Assembly (NCBI GenBank): GCA_002102225.1
Contig: LQPB01000058.1
Coordinates: 1-64,000, forward strand
Direction of reading: 5' to 3'
DNA: 64,000 nucleotides
Source of the DNA: Mycobacterium interjectum
Lineage (GTDB): Bacteria > Actinomycetota > Actinomycetes > Mycobacteriales > Mycobacteriaceae
Shown here in pieces: positions 34,035 through 42,411 of this stretch (within the stretch, counting starts at the first letter, position 1; each line of letters begins with the position of its first letter). Under the pieces are notes generated by a model, which worked only from the letters and a program-made list of their open reading frames with translations, searched no databases and was not told the origin of the DNA. The position numbers and the translations under genes were made by a program.

Positions 34035-34557
34035 AAGCAACGCACGATAGCAGCCGGCGCCGTCCGGGCGCGAAACGGGAAATCTTGTCGGTGGCGGTCG
34101 TTAGCGTGTGGTTCGCCGCCGGACGCGATCGGACGACGGCAGGTAGTGGCTTTGGATTACGCCAAAATTCATGGCTAATTCTCACCTTGGCGCGTGGTTT
34201 GGTCTCAGGATTGGCAGGGCATTCTGGAATCACGAACCGATAACCACTGTTGATGCTTTTGGCAGGTTGCTCGGGAGGAGTTGGAATCGTGGCGGATGCA
34301 CCGGGGGCGACGGTTATTTTCCTTCAATCTCATCCGGCGTGGGTTGCTGCTCGCCGCCTTGAACGAGAGCGCCACGCGGCCATGCGCCGCCATCCCTCAT
34401 TTTCGGCTCGTCGGCACGCCGCCGCGTCGGGCGGCCGGGTTACCCGCGACTTCAAGCTGTACTCGAGCACCGACACCCCCGCCTGAATTCCGCTGGCTCA
34501 GAGGATATCTCGGGGCGATAACTATTCGTTCGGGACATTTCCGGCCGCCCGTTATTC
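34035..34557. other. Intergenic region without a recognisable gene
   Basis: About 520 bp between the divergently oriented ends of the GH16 gene (its 5' side) and the PPE gene (its 3' side). The stretch 34140-34360 is clearly AT-richer than the surroundings. It must contain the GH16 promoter, but no clear -10, palindrome or RNA gene was found. Short ORFs here have no family similarity. Confidence 0.6.
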
Positions 34558-35727
34558 TTATCCGGCGGCGGGGGGCTTTGCCATCACCGCGGGCTTGAAA
34601 CCGTAGGTCGGAAGAATGCGCCCGTACCGGTTTCCGCCCAACTGACCGAAGGGGGTCATCGGAAGGGCGTTTATGCCTTCCGCGGGGGCCACGGCATTGG
34701 TCAGCGCTCCCACCGCGGGATTGGTAATGGCGTTCACCGGGGCCCAGCCCGGCGGCACCGACAACGCCCCCAGGGGAAGCGCGCGCCCCAGGCCCGCGGC
34801 TACGCCCCCGGCGTTGGAGGCGGCATTGGCCGCGCCGGTCCCCGCCGCCGAAGCCGCGCCCTCGAGCGCCTTGGCCGCCGGGGCCAATCCCTTCGCAAAG
34901 CTGGTCATCGCCGTAATACCGTTGCTGACCTGCCCGAAGGACTGCGTCGACTGAATCATCGCCGCCAATGACGAAACGTACGGCGAGAGGTACTTGCCGA
35001 ACAGCGTCACCACGTCATCGAGCGGGGTGTTCGCGACGATCCAGTCGTCGATCGGCTTGGCCTGCAGGGGCGCGGACAGAGTTTTCAGGATGTCGGAAAC
35101 CCTGGGGTTGACGACGGCGCCCAGGTTGGCGGCGTTCCGCTGCACAACATCGTTTTCCGCCTTGAAGACCGCGATGGCCTGGTCGACCAGCCCGATCGGG
35201 TTCACCACCTCGGCCGGCTCCCCGAATTCGCCCAACTGCGACGCCGCGGCGGCGGACGACGCATAGCTGTACATCGCACCGGCATCCTGAGCCCAAAATT
35301 CGAGGTACTCGGCCTCGGTGGTCGCGATCGCCGGGGTGTTCTGCCCGAACAGGTTCGTTGCGATCAATTCCGCCAGCAGGACCCGGTTAGCCGCGATCAC
35401 CGGCGGGGGGACGGTCGCCGCGAATGCCGCCTCGTAGGCGGCCGTTGCGGCCCCCGCCTGACTCGCCGCTTGAGCGGCCTGCTCGGCACTGCTGTGCAAC
35501 CACGCCACGAACGGTGTGGCGGCCGCTATCAGCGACGCTGACGACGGGCCCAGCCAGGGACCGCTGGTCAGGCCGGAGATCACCGATCGATGACCTGCTG
35601 CGGCCAATTCCAGATCGGCGGCCAGCCCGGCCCACGCCACCTCGGCGGCAACCAGCGAGCCCACCCCGGGGCCCGCATAGATGCGCGCCGAGTTGATCTC
35701 CGGCGGCAACAACCCGTAGTCGACCAT
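34558..35727 (-). CDS. PPE family protein, SVP subgroup
   Basis: 389 aa. The N-terminal ~180 residues form the PPE domain, starting MVDYGLLPPEINSARIYAGPG with the eponymous Pro-Pro-Glu and a WLGPSSASL turn. LGALSVPPGWAP near residue 330 is the SVP signature. Secretion through a type VII (ESX) system as a heterodimer with its PE partner is expected. ATG 35727 follows GAAGGAGAAAG. The PE gene lies 28 bp upstream on the same strand. The upstream in-frame extension is arginine-rich and not part of the protein. Confidence 0.92.
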   Translation of the reverse strand: MVDYGLLPPEINSARIYAGPGVGSLVAAEVAWAGLAADLELAAAGHRSVISGLTSGPWLGPSSASLIAAATPFVAWLHSSAEQAAQAASQAGAATAAYEAAFAATVPPPVIAANRVLLAELIATNLFGQNTPAIATTEAEYLEFWAQDAGAMYSYASSAAAASQLGEFGEPAEVVNPIGLVDQAIAVFKAENDVVQRNAANLGAVVNPRVSDILKTLSAPLQAKPIDDWIVANTPLDDVVTLFGKYLSPYVSSLAAMIQSTQSFGQVSNGITAMTSFAKGLAPAAKALEGAASAAGTGAANAASNAGGVAAGLGRALPLGALSVPPGWAPVNAITNPAVGALTNAVAPAEGINALPMTPFGQLGGNRYGRILPTYGFKPAVMAKPPAAG

Positions 35728-35755
35728 CGTTTCTTTCTCCTTCGCCCGCGGCCGC

Positions 35756-36055
35756 TCAGCCGGCCGATACCGCGTTCGCCGCCTCGGTGGCCGCGTACGA
35801 CGCCGCGTTCGTCGCCAAGGTCGCCGCCAGGGCCGCCTGAATCCTCGCGGCGCGCGCACTCAGTTCCTGGAAGCGCGCGCCATGCGCGGCGAACTGTGCG
35901 GCCGTCAGCAGCGAAACCTCGTCGGCCGCGGCAGGAACAACCTCGGTGGTGGGCGCGGCAGCAGCGTCGGTTCCGGCGTTCAACGCAGCGCCGACCGACT
36001 GCAGGTTGCCGGCCGCGGCCGCGAGCGCCGCGGGATATGCGTTTACGAAAGACAA
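35756..36055 (-). CDS. PE family protein with TTG start
   Basis: 99 aa. The PE domain begins (M)SFVNAYPAALAAAAGNLQSVGAALNAGTDAAAAPTTEVVPAAADEVS, with the Pro-Glu-type hairpin of the family, and ends soon after, so this is a short PE with no extra domain. The start is the TTG at 36055: PE proteins begin at this residue and AAGGAA lies about 7 nt before it. The ATG at 36094 would add 13 unrelated residues. It is co-transcribed with the PPE gene 28 bp downstream. Together they probably form one ESX-secreted complex. Confidence 0.88.
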   Translation of the reverse strand: MSFVNAYPAALAAAAGNLQSVGAALNAGTDAAAAPTTEVVPAAADEVSLLTAAQFAAHGARFQELSARAARIQAALAATLATNAASYAATEAANAVSAG

Positions 36056-36636
36056 GGGATTTTCCTTCCGGGAGCAGTGGACTGGGTCGAACATAAACTC
36101 GGCATCGACGATTACCCGCGCGGCCGCTGCTGCCGAATCAACGGCTGATCTTTACCTTTGCCGAATATTCACGCTGATTTTTACTCTGCCATGCAATTTA
36201 AAGTGAAAATCGCAGCGCCCTCATCAGCTTTGCCGTGTCGCGGCGGCGAACTGATGCCGGATCCGGTTGCCGCCCCGCGCCGCTGGGGCCCGGATTCAGG
36301 CACTCTAACTGGGGTTTCCCCAAGTGGAGAGGTTGCAATACCGGCGCGCACCCGGCCCGGGCGCCCGTTCGATCGTCCCGTCAGGAGGCGTTGCCAGCCG
36401 CGTCGCTGTCGCCGCCGACGGCTGCGGAAGATCCCCCACGGCAAAATATGTGAATCTCACCTGAATTTCCCGCCCTTCACGGCGCGGCGGAATTAATTTC
36501 GATTTGAAAGATATCATTTCTATGAATCGAGCGCGGGTATCCAAAGGCGTTTATGAATTCGGCATGATGCGATTGGCGCTGGGTTGCTCTCGGAGCGCTG
36601 CGGCGTCGAACCGGGTCGCGCCGCCCAAGTGGTCGG
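36056..36636. other. Long upstream region of the PE/PPE pair, no recognisable gene
   Basis: About 580 bp separate the PE start from the 3' end of the cutinase gene. Stretches 36140-36220 and 36480-36560 are AT-richer than the average and probably contain the PE/PPE promoter and leader. I found no ORF with family similarity, no strong palindrome and no RNA gene. Confidence 0.55.
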
Positions 36637-37302
36637 CTAGAGCTTGCCCGCGACGAAGTCGGCGGCCTGGTTGGCCATCCCCGCATCGATGTAGGCGCCG
36701 GCCAGGTGTTGCGGCCAGTTTTCTTTCCAGGTGTTCGGGTCGGCCGGGTTGCAGATGGGATCCGCCCCGTGGCACAGCTCGATGGTCCTGTCGTTGTAGG
36801 TCGGGTTGAAGTTCGTGATCGGACCCACCCACTGGCTCCCGTTGCCGAACAGCGCGACGGCGGCGATGTGCTGGTCGATGCCCGGCGGCAGGGGGCTGTC
36901 GAAACCGAAAGCGCTGATGGGCGCCGCCAACACCACGTCGGTGACCGCCGCGCCCAGCGAGTAGCCGCCGAGCACCAGACGGGTGTTCGGGCAGTCGTTG
37001 GCCATGCCCTGGATGTGGTGGCTCATGTCGTTGGCGCCGATGTCGATCTGCGTGTCGGCGGGGTAGTTCACGGCGTAGACGCCGATGTTCTTCGACACCT
37101 TGGAGCGCAGCGCGCTGATGAACGCGTTGCCGAGCACCCCCACGCCCGGCGATTCGTATCGGCCGCGCGCGAAGACGACCTGCACCGGGGGACAGCTCGC
37201 CGCGGCCGCCGTCGGCGTCCCGGGCGGCAGCATCGTCAGCCCGGCCGCGATCACGACGACCGCCAGGCCGGCATCAACCCATTTGCGGGCGGACACGCGC
37301 AC
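36637..37302 (-). CDS. Cutinase-family serine esterase (first)
   Basis: 221 aa from GTG 37302, with a hydrophobic signal (WVDAGLAVVVIAAGLTMLPPGTPTAAAASC). The alpha/beta cutinase core shows PPVQVVFARGRYESPG, the nucleophile elbow GGYSLGAA (GYSQG in most relatives), and the disulfide-containing C-terminal region CHGADPICNPADPNTW with a His at PQHLAGAYID. Asp, His and Ser are thus available for the triad. Mycobacterial Culp proteins hydrolyse lipid esters at the cell surface. It is divergent from the methyltransferase at 37373. Confidence 0.88.
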   Translation of the reverse strand: MRVSARKWVDAGLAVVVIAAGLTMLPPGTPTAAAASCPPVQVVFARGRYESPGVGVLGNAFISALRSKVSKNIGVYAVNYPADTQIDIGANDMSHHIQGMANDCPNTRLVLGGYSLGAAVTDVVLAAPISAFGFDSPLPPGIDQHIAAVALFGNGSQWVGPITNFNPTYNDRTIELCHGADPICNPADPNTWKENWPQHLAGAYIDAGMANQAADFVAGKL

Positions 37303-37360
37303 AGCACGATGGTAAAGCGATCGCGGCGATCCCGCTGGCGTGCGGCTTGAAGGCGCCAGA

Positions 37361-37366
37361 TAGGTT
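37361..37366 (+). promoter_or_regulatory. Likely leaderless -10 hexamer
   Basis: TAGGTT lies 6 nt before ATG 37373. No Shine-Dalgarno sequence is present. Confidence 0.5.
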
Positions 37367-37372
37367 CGGCTC

Positions 37373-38065
37373 ATGAGCCGCGCCGACGTCAGTTCGACCG
37401 AGCGCCTGTTTGCGATGGCCGAGCGGGTGCAAGGCTTCATGCCGGCCGACGAGGGCCGCGCGCTCTACGACGCCGCGCTGCGGTACCTCGGGGGCGGCGT
37501 CGGCGTCGAGATCGGCACCTACTGCGGCAAATCCACCCTGCTGCTCGGCGCGGCGGCGCAACAGACCGCCGGCGTGCTGTACACGATCGACCATCACCAC
37601 GGCTCGGAGGAACACCAAGCGGGCTGGGAGTACCACGACGCCACGATGGTCGACGACGTCACCGGGCTCTTCGACACGCTGCCCACCTTCCGTCGCACCC
37701 TCGACGCCGCGGGCCTCGACGACCACGTCGTCGCCGTCGTGGGCCGCTCACCGGTGGTGGCCCGCGGCTGGCGAACCCCGCTGCAGTTCTTGTTCATCGA
37801 CGGCGGCCACTCGGAGAGGGCCGCGACCGAGGACTTCGACGGCTGGGCGAAGTGGGTCGAAGTCGGCGGGGCGCTGCTCATCCACGACGTGTTCCCCGAC
37901 CCACGCGACGGCGGTCGCCCGCCCTACTACATCTATCGCCGCGCGATGGATTCCGGCCAGTTCCGCGAGGTTTTGGCCGCCGGGTCGCTGCGGGTGCTCG
38001 AACGCACCGGCGGGCGGGCGGGTGCCGCCATCGGCCAGGACGGGGTCACCAGCCCGGACCGGTAG
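37373..38065 (+). CDS. Class I SAM-dependent methyltransferase (cephalosporin hydroxylase/MT24-like)
   Basis: 230 aa. VGVEIGTYCGKSTLLLGAAA is motif I, LYTIDHHHGSEEHQAGW the second strand, and LQFLFIDGGHSERAATEDFDGWAKWVEVGGALLIHDVF is typical of the class I methyltransferases with an HSERAA segment that bind a metal-assisted substrate. The product is unknown. It runs toward the cyclase-fold gene and overlaps its 3' end by 20 bp, so the two transcription units meet. Grouping with that cluster is based on position. Confidence 0.8.
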   Translation: MSRADVSSTERLFAMAERVQGFMPADEGRALYDAALRYLGGGVGVEIGTYCGKSTLLLGAAAQQTAGVLYTIDHHHGSEEHQAGWEYHDATMVDDVTGLFDTLPTFRRTLDAAGLDDHVVAVVGRSPVVARGWRTPLQFLFIDGGHSERAATEDFDGWAKWVEVGGALLIHDVFPDPRDGGRPPYYIYRRAMDSGQFREVLAAGSLRVLERTGGRAGAAIGQDGVTSPDR

Positions 38066-39122
38066 CCACGCATTCGCAGTCGAAGCCGGTCTGCAGCCCC
38101 ATCGGCAGCCCGTCGCCACGGAAGATCCCGCTGCCCTTGGTGGTGTCCGACAACGCGTCGGCCGCCAGGATCATCGCCGCGCCGGTCCAGGTGGTGCGCT
38201 CCTCGGGCCAGCGCTTCCCGTGGGCGAAAACCAGGCCCGTCCAATAGGACCCGTCCTCCTCGCGCAGGTGCTGCATGGCGGCGAACTGCCGATGCGCGGC
38301 GGACCGGTGGCCGATGGCGTCGAGGGCCATCACCAGTTCGCACGTTTCGGCGCCAGTCACCCACGGGCGGTCGCCGACGCAGCGAATGCCGAGATCGCCG
38401 ACCACAAAGTCGTCCCAGCGCTGCATGATCCGCGCGGCGGCCGCCGGGCCGCGCAGCGCACCGCCGAGGATCGGGTAGTACCAGTCCATCGAATAGCGGT
38501 CCTTTTCGGTGAACGCATCCGGATGCGCGGCAATCGCGTGGCCCAGCCGCCCCAGCGCCAGTTCCCACTCCGGTTGCGGTTCGGAGACCATCGCCGCCAG
38601 CGCCAGCGCGCAGCGGATGCTGTGGAACACGCTGGCGCATCCGGTCAGCAACGCTTCCAACAAGGGCCCGTCTTCGCTTCGGGCCCAAGCGATCTCGCCG
38701 TAGCCGAACTGCAGGTCGATGACAAAGTCGATCGCCCTGTGTACCACCGGCCACATCCGGGCGGCGAACGACTCGTCTCCGGTGACCAGCACGTGATGCC
38801 ACACGCCGGTGGCGATGTATGCGCAGAAGTTGCTGTCGCTGTTGTGGTCTTCGATGACCCCGGCCCGAGTTTGGATCGGCCACGAGCCGTCGGCCCGCTG
38901 CGTGCGGCGGCTCCAGTCGAACGCGGCGCGTGCCGGCTCCAGCAGCCCGGCGACCGTCAGCGCCATCGCGCACTCCACGTGATCCCACGGGTCGGTATGC
39001 CCGCCCTCGAACCAGGGGATGGCGCCCGACGGTTCCTGGGCGGCGGCGATCGACAGCGCGGTCTGCCGGCATTGGTCGGATGTGAGGACACCCGGAACGG
39101 CCGGCGCGTTACCCCGACGCAA
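38046..39122 (-). CDS. Terpenoid-cyclase-fold / prenyltransferase-like protein
   Basis: 358 aa with the helical-barrel repeats of the squalene cyclase/prenyltransferase superfamily: SGAIPWFEGGHTDPWDHVECAMAL, QRADGSWPIQ, and REEDGSYWTGLVFAHGKRWPEERTTWTG. The QW-like DGSW and DGSY repeats are visible, but the DxDD protonation motif of true cyclases is absent, so cyclase activity is doubtful. It could bind an isoprenoid. It is the third gene of an operon with a glycosyltransferase and a methyltransferase; its ATG overlaps the methyltransferase end by 14 bp. Confidence 0.78.
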   Translation of the reverse strand: MRRGNAPAVPGVLTSDQCRQTALSIAAAQEPSGAIPWFEGGHTDPWDHVECAMALTVAGLLEPARAAFDWSRRTQRADGSWPIQTRAGVIEDHNSDSNFCAYIATGVWHHVLVTGDESFAARMWPVVHRAIDFVIDLQFGYGEIAWARSEDGPLLEALLTGCASVFHSIRCALALAAMVSEPQPEWELALGRLGHAIAAHPDAFTEKDRYSMDWYYPILGGALRGPAAAARIMQRWDDFVVGDLGIRCVGDRPWVTGAETCELVMALDAIGHRSAAHRQFAAMQHLREEDGSYWTGLVFAHGKRWPEERTTWTGAAMILAADALSDTTKGSGIFRGDGLPMGLQTGFDCECVATGPGW

Positions 39123-39867
39123 CTGAATACCCCAGGGCCGCTTCGCTTTCCGTTGGCATCAACTTGGTGAAATACATCGCGACGCTCTTGCCGACGAGCG
39201 GGTTGAGCAGCGATTCGGCCAGCTGGGTGACCTTGGGCCGTTGCATCAGGTCCCACACCAGCAGCTTGTGGTAGGCGGCCACCGCGGGATGGTCGGGCTT
39301 CGACACGCCGACGGCACATTTCAGCCACCAGAACGGCGAGTGCAGCGCGTGCGCGTGATGGGTATGCGTCAGTTCCATGCCGCCGCCGGCGATCTTGCCT
39401 CGCAGCTCGCTCGCCTTGTAGATCCGCACGTGGCCGCCCTCGTTGGCGTGATATTCGTCGGAAAGCAGCCAGCACACCCGCTCGGGAAGCCATCGCGGAA
39501 CGCTGACCGCGAGCGTGCCGCCGACTTTGAGGACGCGGACCAGTTCGGCGATGGCGGCGTCGTCCCGGGGGATGTGTTCGAGGATTTCCGAGGCGATGAC
39601 GCAGTCGAACGTCTCGTCGGCGTAGGGCAGGCTCAGCGCGTCGCCGAGGACCACCTTGGCCGACGCCGCCGCCGGCGCCTCCCCGGTTTCGGCCATCGCG
39701 CGCAGAATGGTGTCGACGGAACGCAATTCGGAAGCGTCGCGGTCGAAAGCGACCACGTCGGCGCCGCGCCGATAGGCCTCGAACGCATGCCGGCCCGCCC
39801 CGCAACCGACGTCTATCACCTTCGTGGACGGCCCGATGGCGAGCCGGTCGAAATCGACGGTCAGCAT
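39109..39867 (-). CDS. Class I SAM-dependent methyltransferase in the glycosyltransferase operon
   Basis: 252 aa. Motif I is VIDVGCGAGRHAFEAYRRGADVVAFDRD, motif II FDCVIASEILEHIPRDDAAIAELVRVLKVGGTLAVSVPRW. The C-terminal half carries His-rich segments (HTHHAHALHSPFWW). It overlaps both neighbours, by 7 bp with the glycosyltransferase and 14 bp with the cyclase-fold gene, so the three are tightly coupled. The substrate is probably the product of the glycosyltransferase, or shared with it. Confidence 0.85.
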   Translation of the reverse strand: MLTVDFDRLAIGPSTKVIDVGCGAGRHAFEAYRRGADVVAFDRDASELRSVDTILRAMAETGEAPAAASAKVVLGDALSLPYADETFDCVIASEILEHIPRDDAAIAELVRVLKVGGTLAVSVPRWLPERVCWLLSDEYHANEGGHVRIYKASELRGKIAGGGMELTHTHHAHALHSPFWWLKCAVGVSKPDHPAVAAYHKLLVWDLMQRPKVTQLAESLLNPLVGKSVAMYFTKLMPTESEAALGYSVASG

Positions 39868-41096
39868 CGCGCGATCGCCCGCTCGTAGACCCGCACGGTC
39901 TGCGCGGCCACCGCCTCCCAGCTGAACACGCCGATCGCGCGGTCGCGGCCCGCCTTGCCCATGGTGCGGCGCTTTTCCGGCGAGTCGAGAAGCTCGCCGA
40001 GCGCGCGGGTCAGGGCGTCGACGTCGGCGGGCGGCACCAGTTCGGCGCAGGCGCCGTCGGTGCCCAGCACCTCGGGCAGCGCGCCCACCCGGCTCGCCAC
40101 GATCGGTGTTCCACTGGCCATGGCTTCCACCGCGGGCAGCGAAAACCCTTCGTAGAGAGACGGAATGCAGGCGACCTCGGCCGAGGCGAACAGCGCGGCG
40201 AGCGCCTCATCCGAAAGCCCGCTGGTGATGTGGACGATGTCGGAGATTCCGAGTTCGGCGATGAGTTTGTGGGTGGGCCCGTTGGGTTCCACCTTGGCCA
40301 CGAGCCGCAACTCGAGGTCGCGGCGCGTGCGCAGCTTGGCGACCGCGTGCAGCAACGTACGGACGCCCTTCAGCGGGGTGTCGGCGCTGGCGATCGCGAT
40401 GATCCGGCCCGGCCGCCGGGGCTGCGAACTCGGCTGGAACAGTTCGGTGTTCACGCCCAACGGCACCACGTGCAGTTGCTCGGGGGAGACGCCGAAGTCG
40501 GCGACGATGTCCGCGGCCGACGACGACGAGACCGTCAACAGATCCGGGATCCGGCGCGCCACCTGTTCCTGCATCTTGGAAAAGCCATACCAGCGGTGTA
40601 CCAACGGCTTCCGCCACCACCGCGCGGCCGCCACGTCGAGCACCCGGTCGCGGGTGATGGGGTGGTGCACGGTGGCCACCACCGGAAGTCCCGCGTCGGC
40701 GATCGCCAGCAGTCCGGTTCCCAGGCTCTGGTTGTCGTGCACGAGGTCGAAGTCGTCCGCCCGTTCGGCCAGCAGCCGGGCGACGCGCATGGTGAACGTC
40801 CGCGGTTCGGGAAAGCCCGCCGTCCACACCGTCAGGAGTTCCAGCAGGTCGATGGAGTCGCGGATCTCGCTGGGACGCGGCACCCGGAACGGGTCGGGCT
40901 CGCGATAGAGGTCCAGGCTGGGCACCTTGGTCAGCCGCACCCGCGGATCGAGCAGCTCCGGATAGGGCTGGCCGGAGAAGACCTCGACGTCGTGGCCCAG
41001 GTCGACCAGGCCGCGGCTGAGATGGCGCACGTAGACGCCCTGTCCGCCGCAATGGTCCTTACTGCGATAGGACAGCAGGGCAATTCGCATACTCAA
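39861..41096 (-). CDS. Family-4-type glycosyltransferase
   Basis: 411 aa GT-B enzyme. GGQGVYVRHLSRGLVDLGHDVEVFSG begins the N-terminal Rossmann domain, and the C-terminal donor domain has SLYEGFSLPAVEAMASGTPIVASRVGALPEVLG with the conserved Glu (EGFSLPAVEAM). It would transfer a sugar from a nucleotide donor. It is the first gene of the operon, about 85 bp downstream of a strong promoter with a palindrome. Acceptor unknown. Confidence 0.88.
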   Translation of the reverse strand: MSMRIALLSYRSKDHCGGQGVYVRHLSRGLVDLGHDVEVFSGQPYPELLDPRVRLTKVPSLDLYREPDPFRVPRPSEIRDSIDLLELLTVWTAGFPEPRTFTMRVARLLAERADDFDLVHDNQSLGTGLLAIADAGLPVVATVHHPITRDRVLDVAAARWWRKPLVHRWYGFSKMQEQVARRIPDLLTVSSSSAADIVADFGVSPEQLHVVPLGVNTELFQPSSQPRRPGRIIAIASADTPLKGVRTLLHAVAKLRTRRDLELRLVAKVEPNGPTHKLIAELGISDIVHITSGLSDEALAALFASAEVACIPSLYEGFSLPAVEAMASGTPIVASRVGALPEVLGTDGACAELVPPADVDALTRALGELLDSPEKRRTMGKAGRDRAIGVFSWEAVAAQTVRVYERAIARC

Positions 41097-41179
41097 CTCT
41101 TATCCGCCGACCAAACAACGCGGGCGACCGCCCCCCAATCCATCGCTCTCAACGGACTCCCGAACCCCGCGACAGCAAA

Positions 41180-41224
41180 CTGGACATGTGTCCAGACTAT
41201 AGTTCGCCCACCTAAATGACGCAA
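41180..41224 (-). promoter_or_regulatory. Promoter of the glycosyltransferase operon with adjoining operator palindrome
   Basis: On the minus strand TTGCGT (41224-41219), 17 bp, and TATAGT (41201-41196) form a good -35/-10 pair. Immediately downstream, covering the expected start site, is the perfect palindrome CTGGACATGTGTCCAG (41180-41195). A repressor there would block the promoter. ACTATAGT is itself palindromic, so TATAGT can also be read on the plus strand toward the DUF1906 gene. Confidence 0.65.
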
Positions 41225-41476
41225 TCGAGGGGGGAGCCCGCCGTTCGGGTGTGCGCCGGCGGCTTCCCGTGTGAGCCGAAGGCGCGATCCGGCGCTGGTT
41301 TTCGCCCTGCGCTCACACTCGAAGCCGTCAGCGCACGACGGCGTGCACCGCCCGGCTCGCCGATCCGTACAGCCAGGTATTGGTGGCGATGCCCGGCCGC
41401 GACCGAGGAGCACGAGGGTGCGCCGCGCAATTCATCGGGGCCGAGCACCGAATCTGACTTTTGTTACCATCGCGCC

Positions 41477-42244
41477 GTGCGATCGGTCTCTCGGCGCGAC
41501 GTCCTCAAATTCGCCGCACCGGTTCTCCTGGGGTTGGGCGCGGCGGCCACCCCTGGCGACGAGCCCGAGGCGCGGGCAGCCGACATCCGGCTCATCGATT
41601 TCGCGGAGAAGAGGATCGCCCCCGACGAGATCAAAGGCGCCGGCTACGCCGGGGTGGTGAACTATGTGTCCGCGTCGCGTCCGGGCGCGAACTTCGAGGC
41701 GAAGCCCATCACCCGCGAGTACGCGGACGCGCTGCGCGCGGCGGGCCTTCAGATCGTCAGCAACTTCCAGTACGGCAAGCCCGGCTGGCCCGACCCGTCG
41801 GATTACACCCGCGGGTATGACGGGGGCGTGGCCGACGCGCACACCGCCCAGCAACTGCACGACGCGGCGGGCGGGACGGCCTCGGCCCCGATCTTCTTCA
41901 GCGTCGATGACAACATCGACGAGAACACCTGGAATGGTCCTGCGGTGCAATGGTTTCGGGGCATCAACTCTGTCTTGGGCGTGGGCCGCACCGGGATCTA
42001 TGGCCACGCCCGGGCGTGCGGGTGGGCGATCCGCGACGGCGTCATCGGAAACTCGACCACCCCGGGCCACCGCTGGGCCTGGCAGACCCGGTCGTGGTCG
42101 AACGGGGACCGCGAACCGGCCGCGGTGCTGTATCAGACCGTGGTCAACAGCCCGTCGAATCCGAGTCCGCTGCTGGGCGGGATCAACGTGGATATCGACG
42201 ACGTCCTCGCGGCCGATTACGGCCAGTGGGACTTCCCGCGCTGA
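41477..42244 (+). CDS. Tat-exported DUF1906 glycoside-hydrolase-like protein (Rv2525c-like)
   Basis: 255 aa from GTG 41477. The start is SVSRRDVLKFAAPVLLG, a Tat signal, then a DUF1906 domain: IRLIDFAEKRIAPDEIKGAGYAGVVNYVS, APIFFSVDDNIDE, and TGIYGHARACGWAIRDG. These match M. tuberculosis Rv2525c as I remember it. The fold resembles glycoside hydrolases acting on peptidoglycan, but its activity is unproven. The in-frame ATG at 41216 lies just after a plus-strand TATAGT, but using it would bury the Tat motif. The 380-bp region upstream holds the divergent promoter described separately. Confidence 0.85.
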   Translation: MRSVSRRDVLKFAAPVLLGLGAAATPGDEPEARAADIRLIDFAEKRIAPDEIKGAGYAGVVNYVSASRPGANFEAKPITREYADALRAAGLQIVSNFQYGKPGWPDPSDYTRGYDGGVADAHTAQQLHDAAGGTASAPIFFSVDDNIDENTWNGPAVQWFRGINSVLGVGRTGIYGHARACGWAIRDGVIGNSTTPGHRWAWQTRSWSNGDREPAAVLYQTVVNSPSNPSPLLGGINVDIDDVLAADYGQWDFPR

Positions 42245-42365
42245 ACCGAGCGGCGCGTCACCCCCGCCGCTGTGCCGAGACATAAACGGCGGCGACCTCC
42301 AGCGGCGTGTCGTGTGCGTAGGTTATGTGTCGCGCAACGCCCTGGCGCACCGCCCCCGCAACGCA

Positions 42366-42400
42366 CGACACCCCGCGGACCGATGGCCCACGGGGTGTCG
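42366..42400. terminator. Hairpin terminator between DUF1906 and katG
   Basis: A perfect 10-bp stem, CGACACCCCG with CGGGGTGTCG, and a 15-nt loop, lies 11 bp beyond the katG stop. There is no U tract, as is common in mycobacteria. It may serve both convergent genes. Confidence 0.65.
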
Positions 42401-42411
42401 CTTGCCGGCTA

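Noticed and set aside
41216..41476. N-terminal extension of the DUF1906 gene from ATG 41216
   Set aside because: It would place 87 residues before a Tat signal that needs to be at the N-terminus, and the added sequence is composition-biased.
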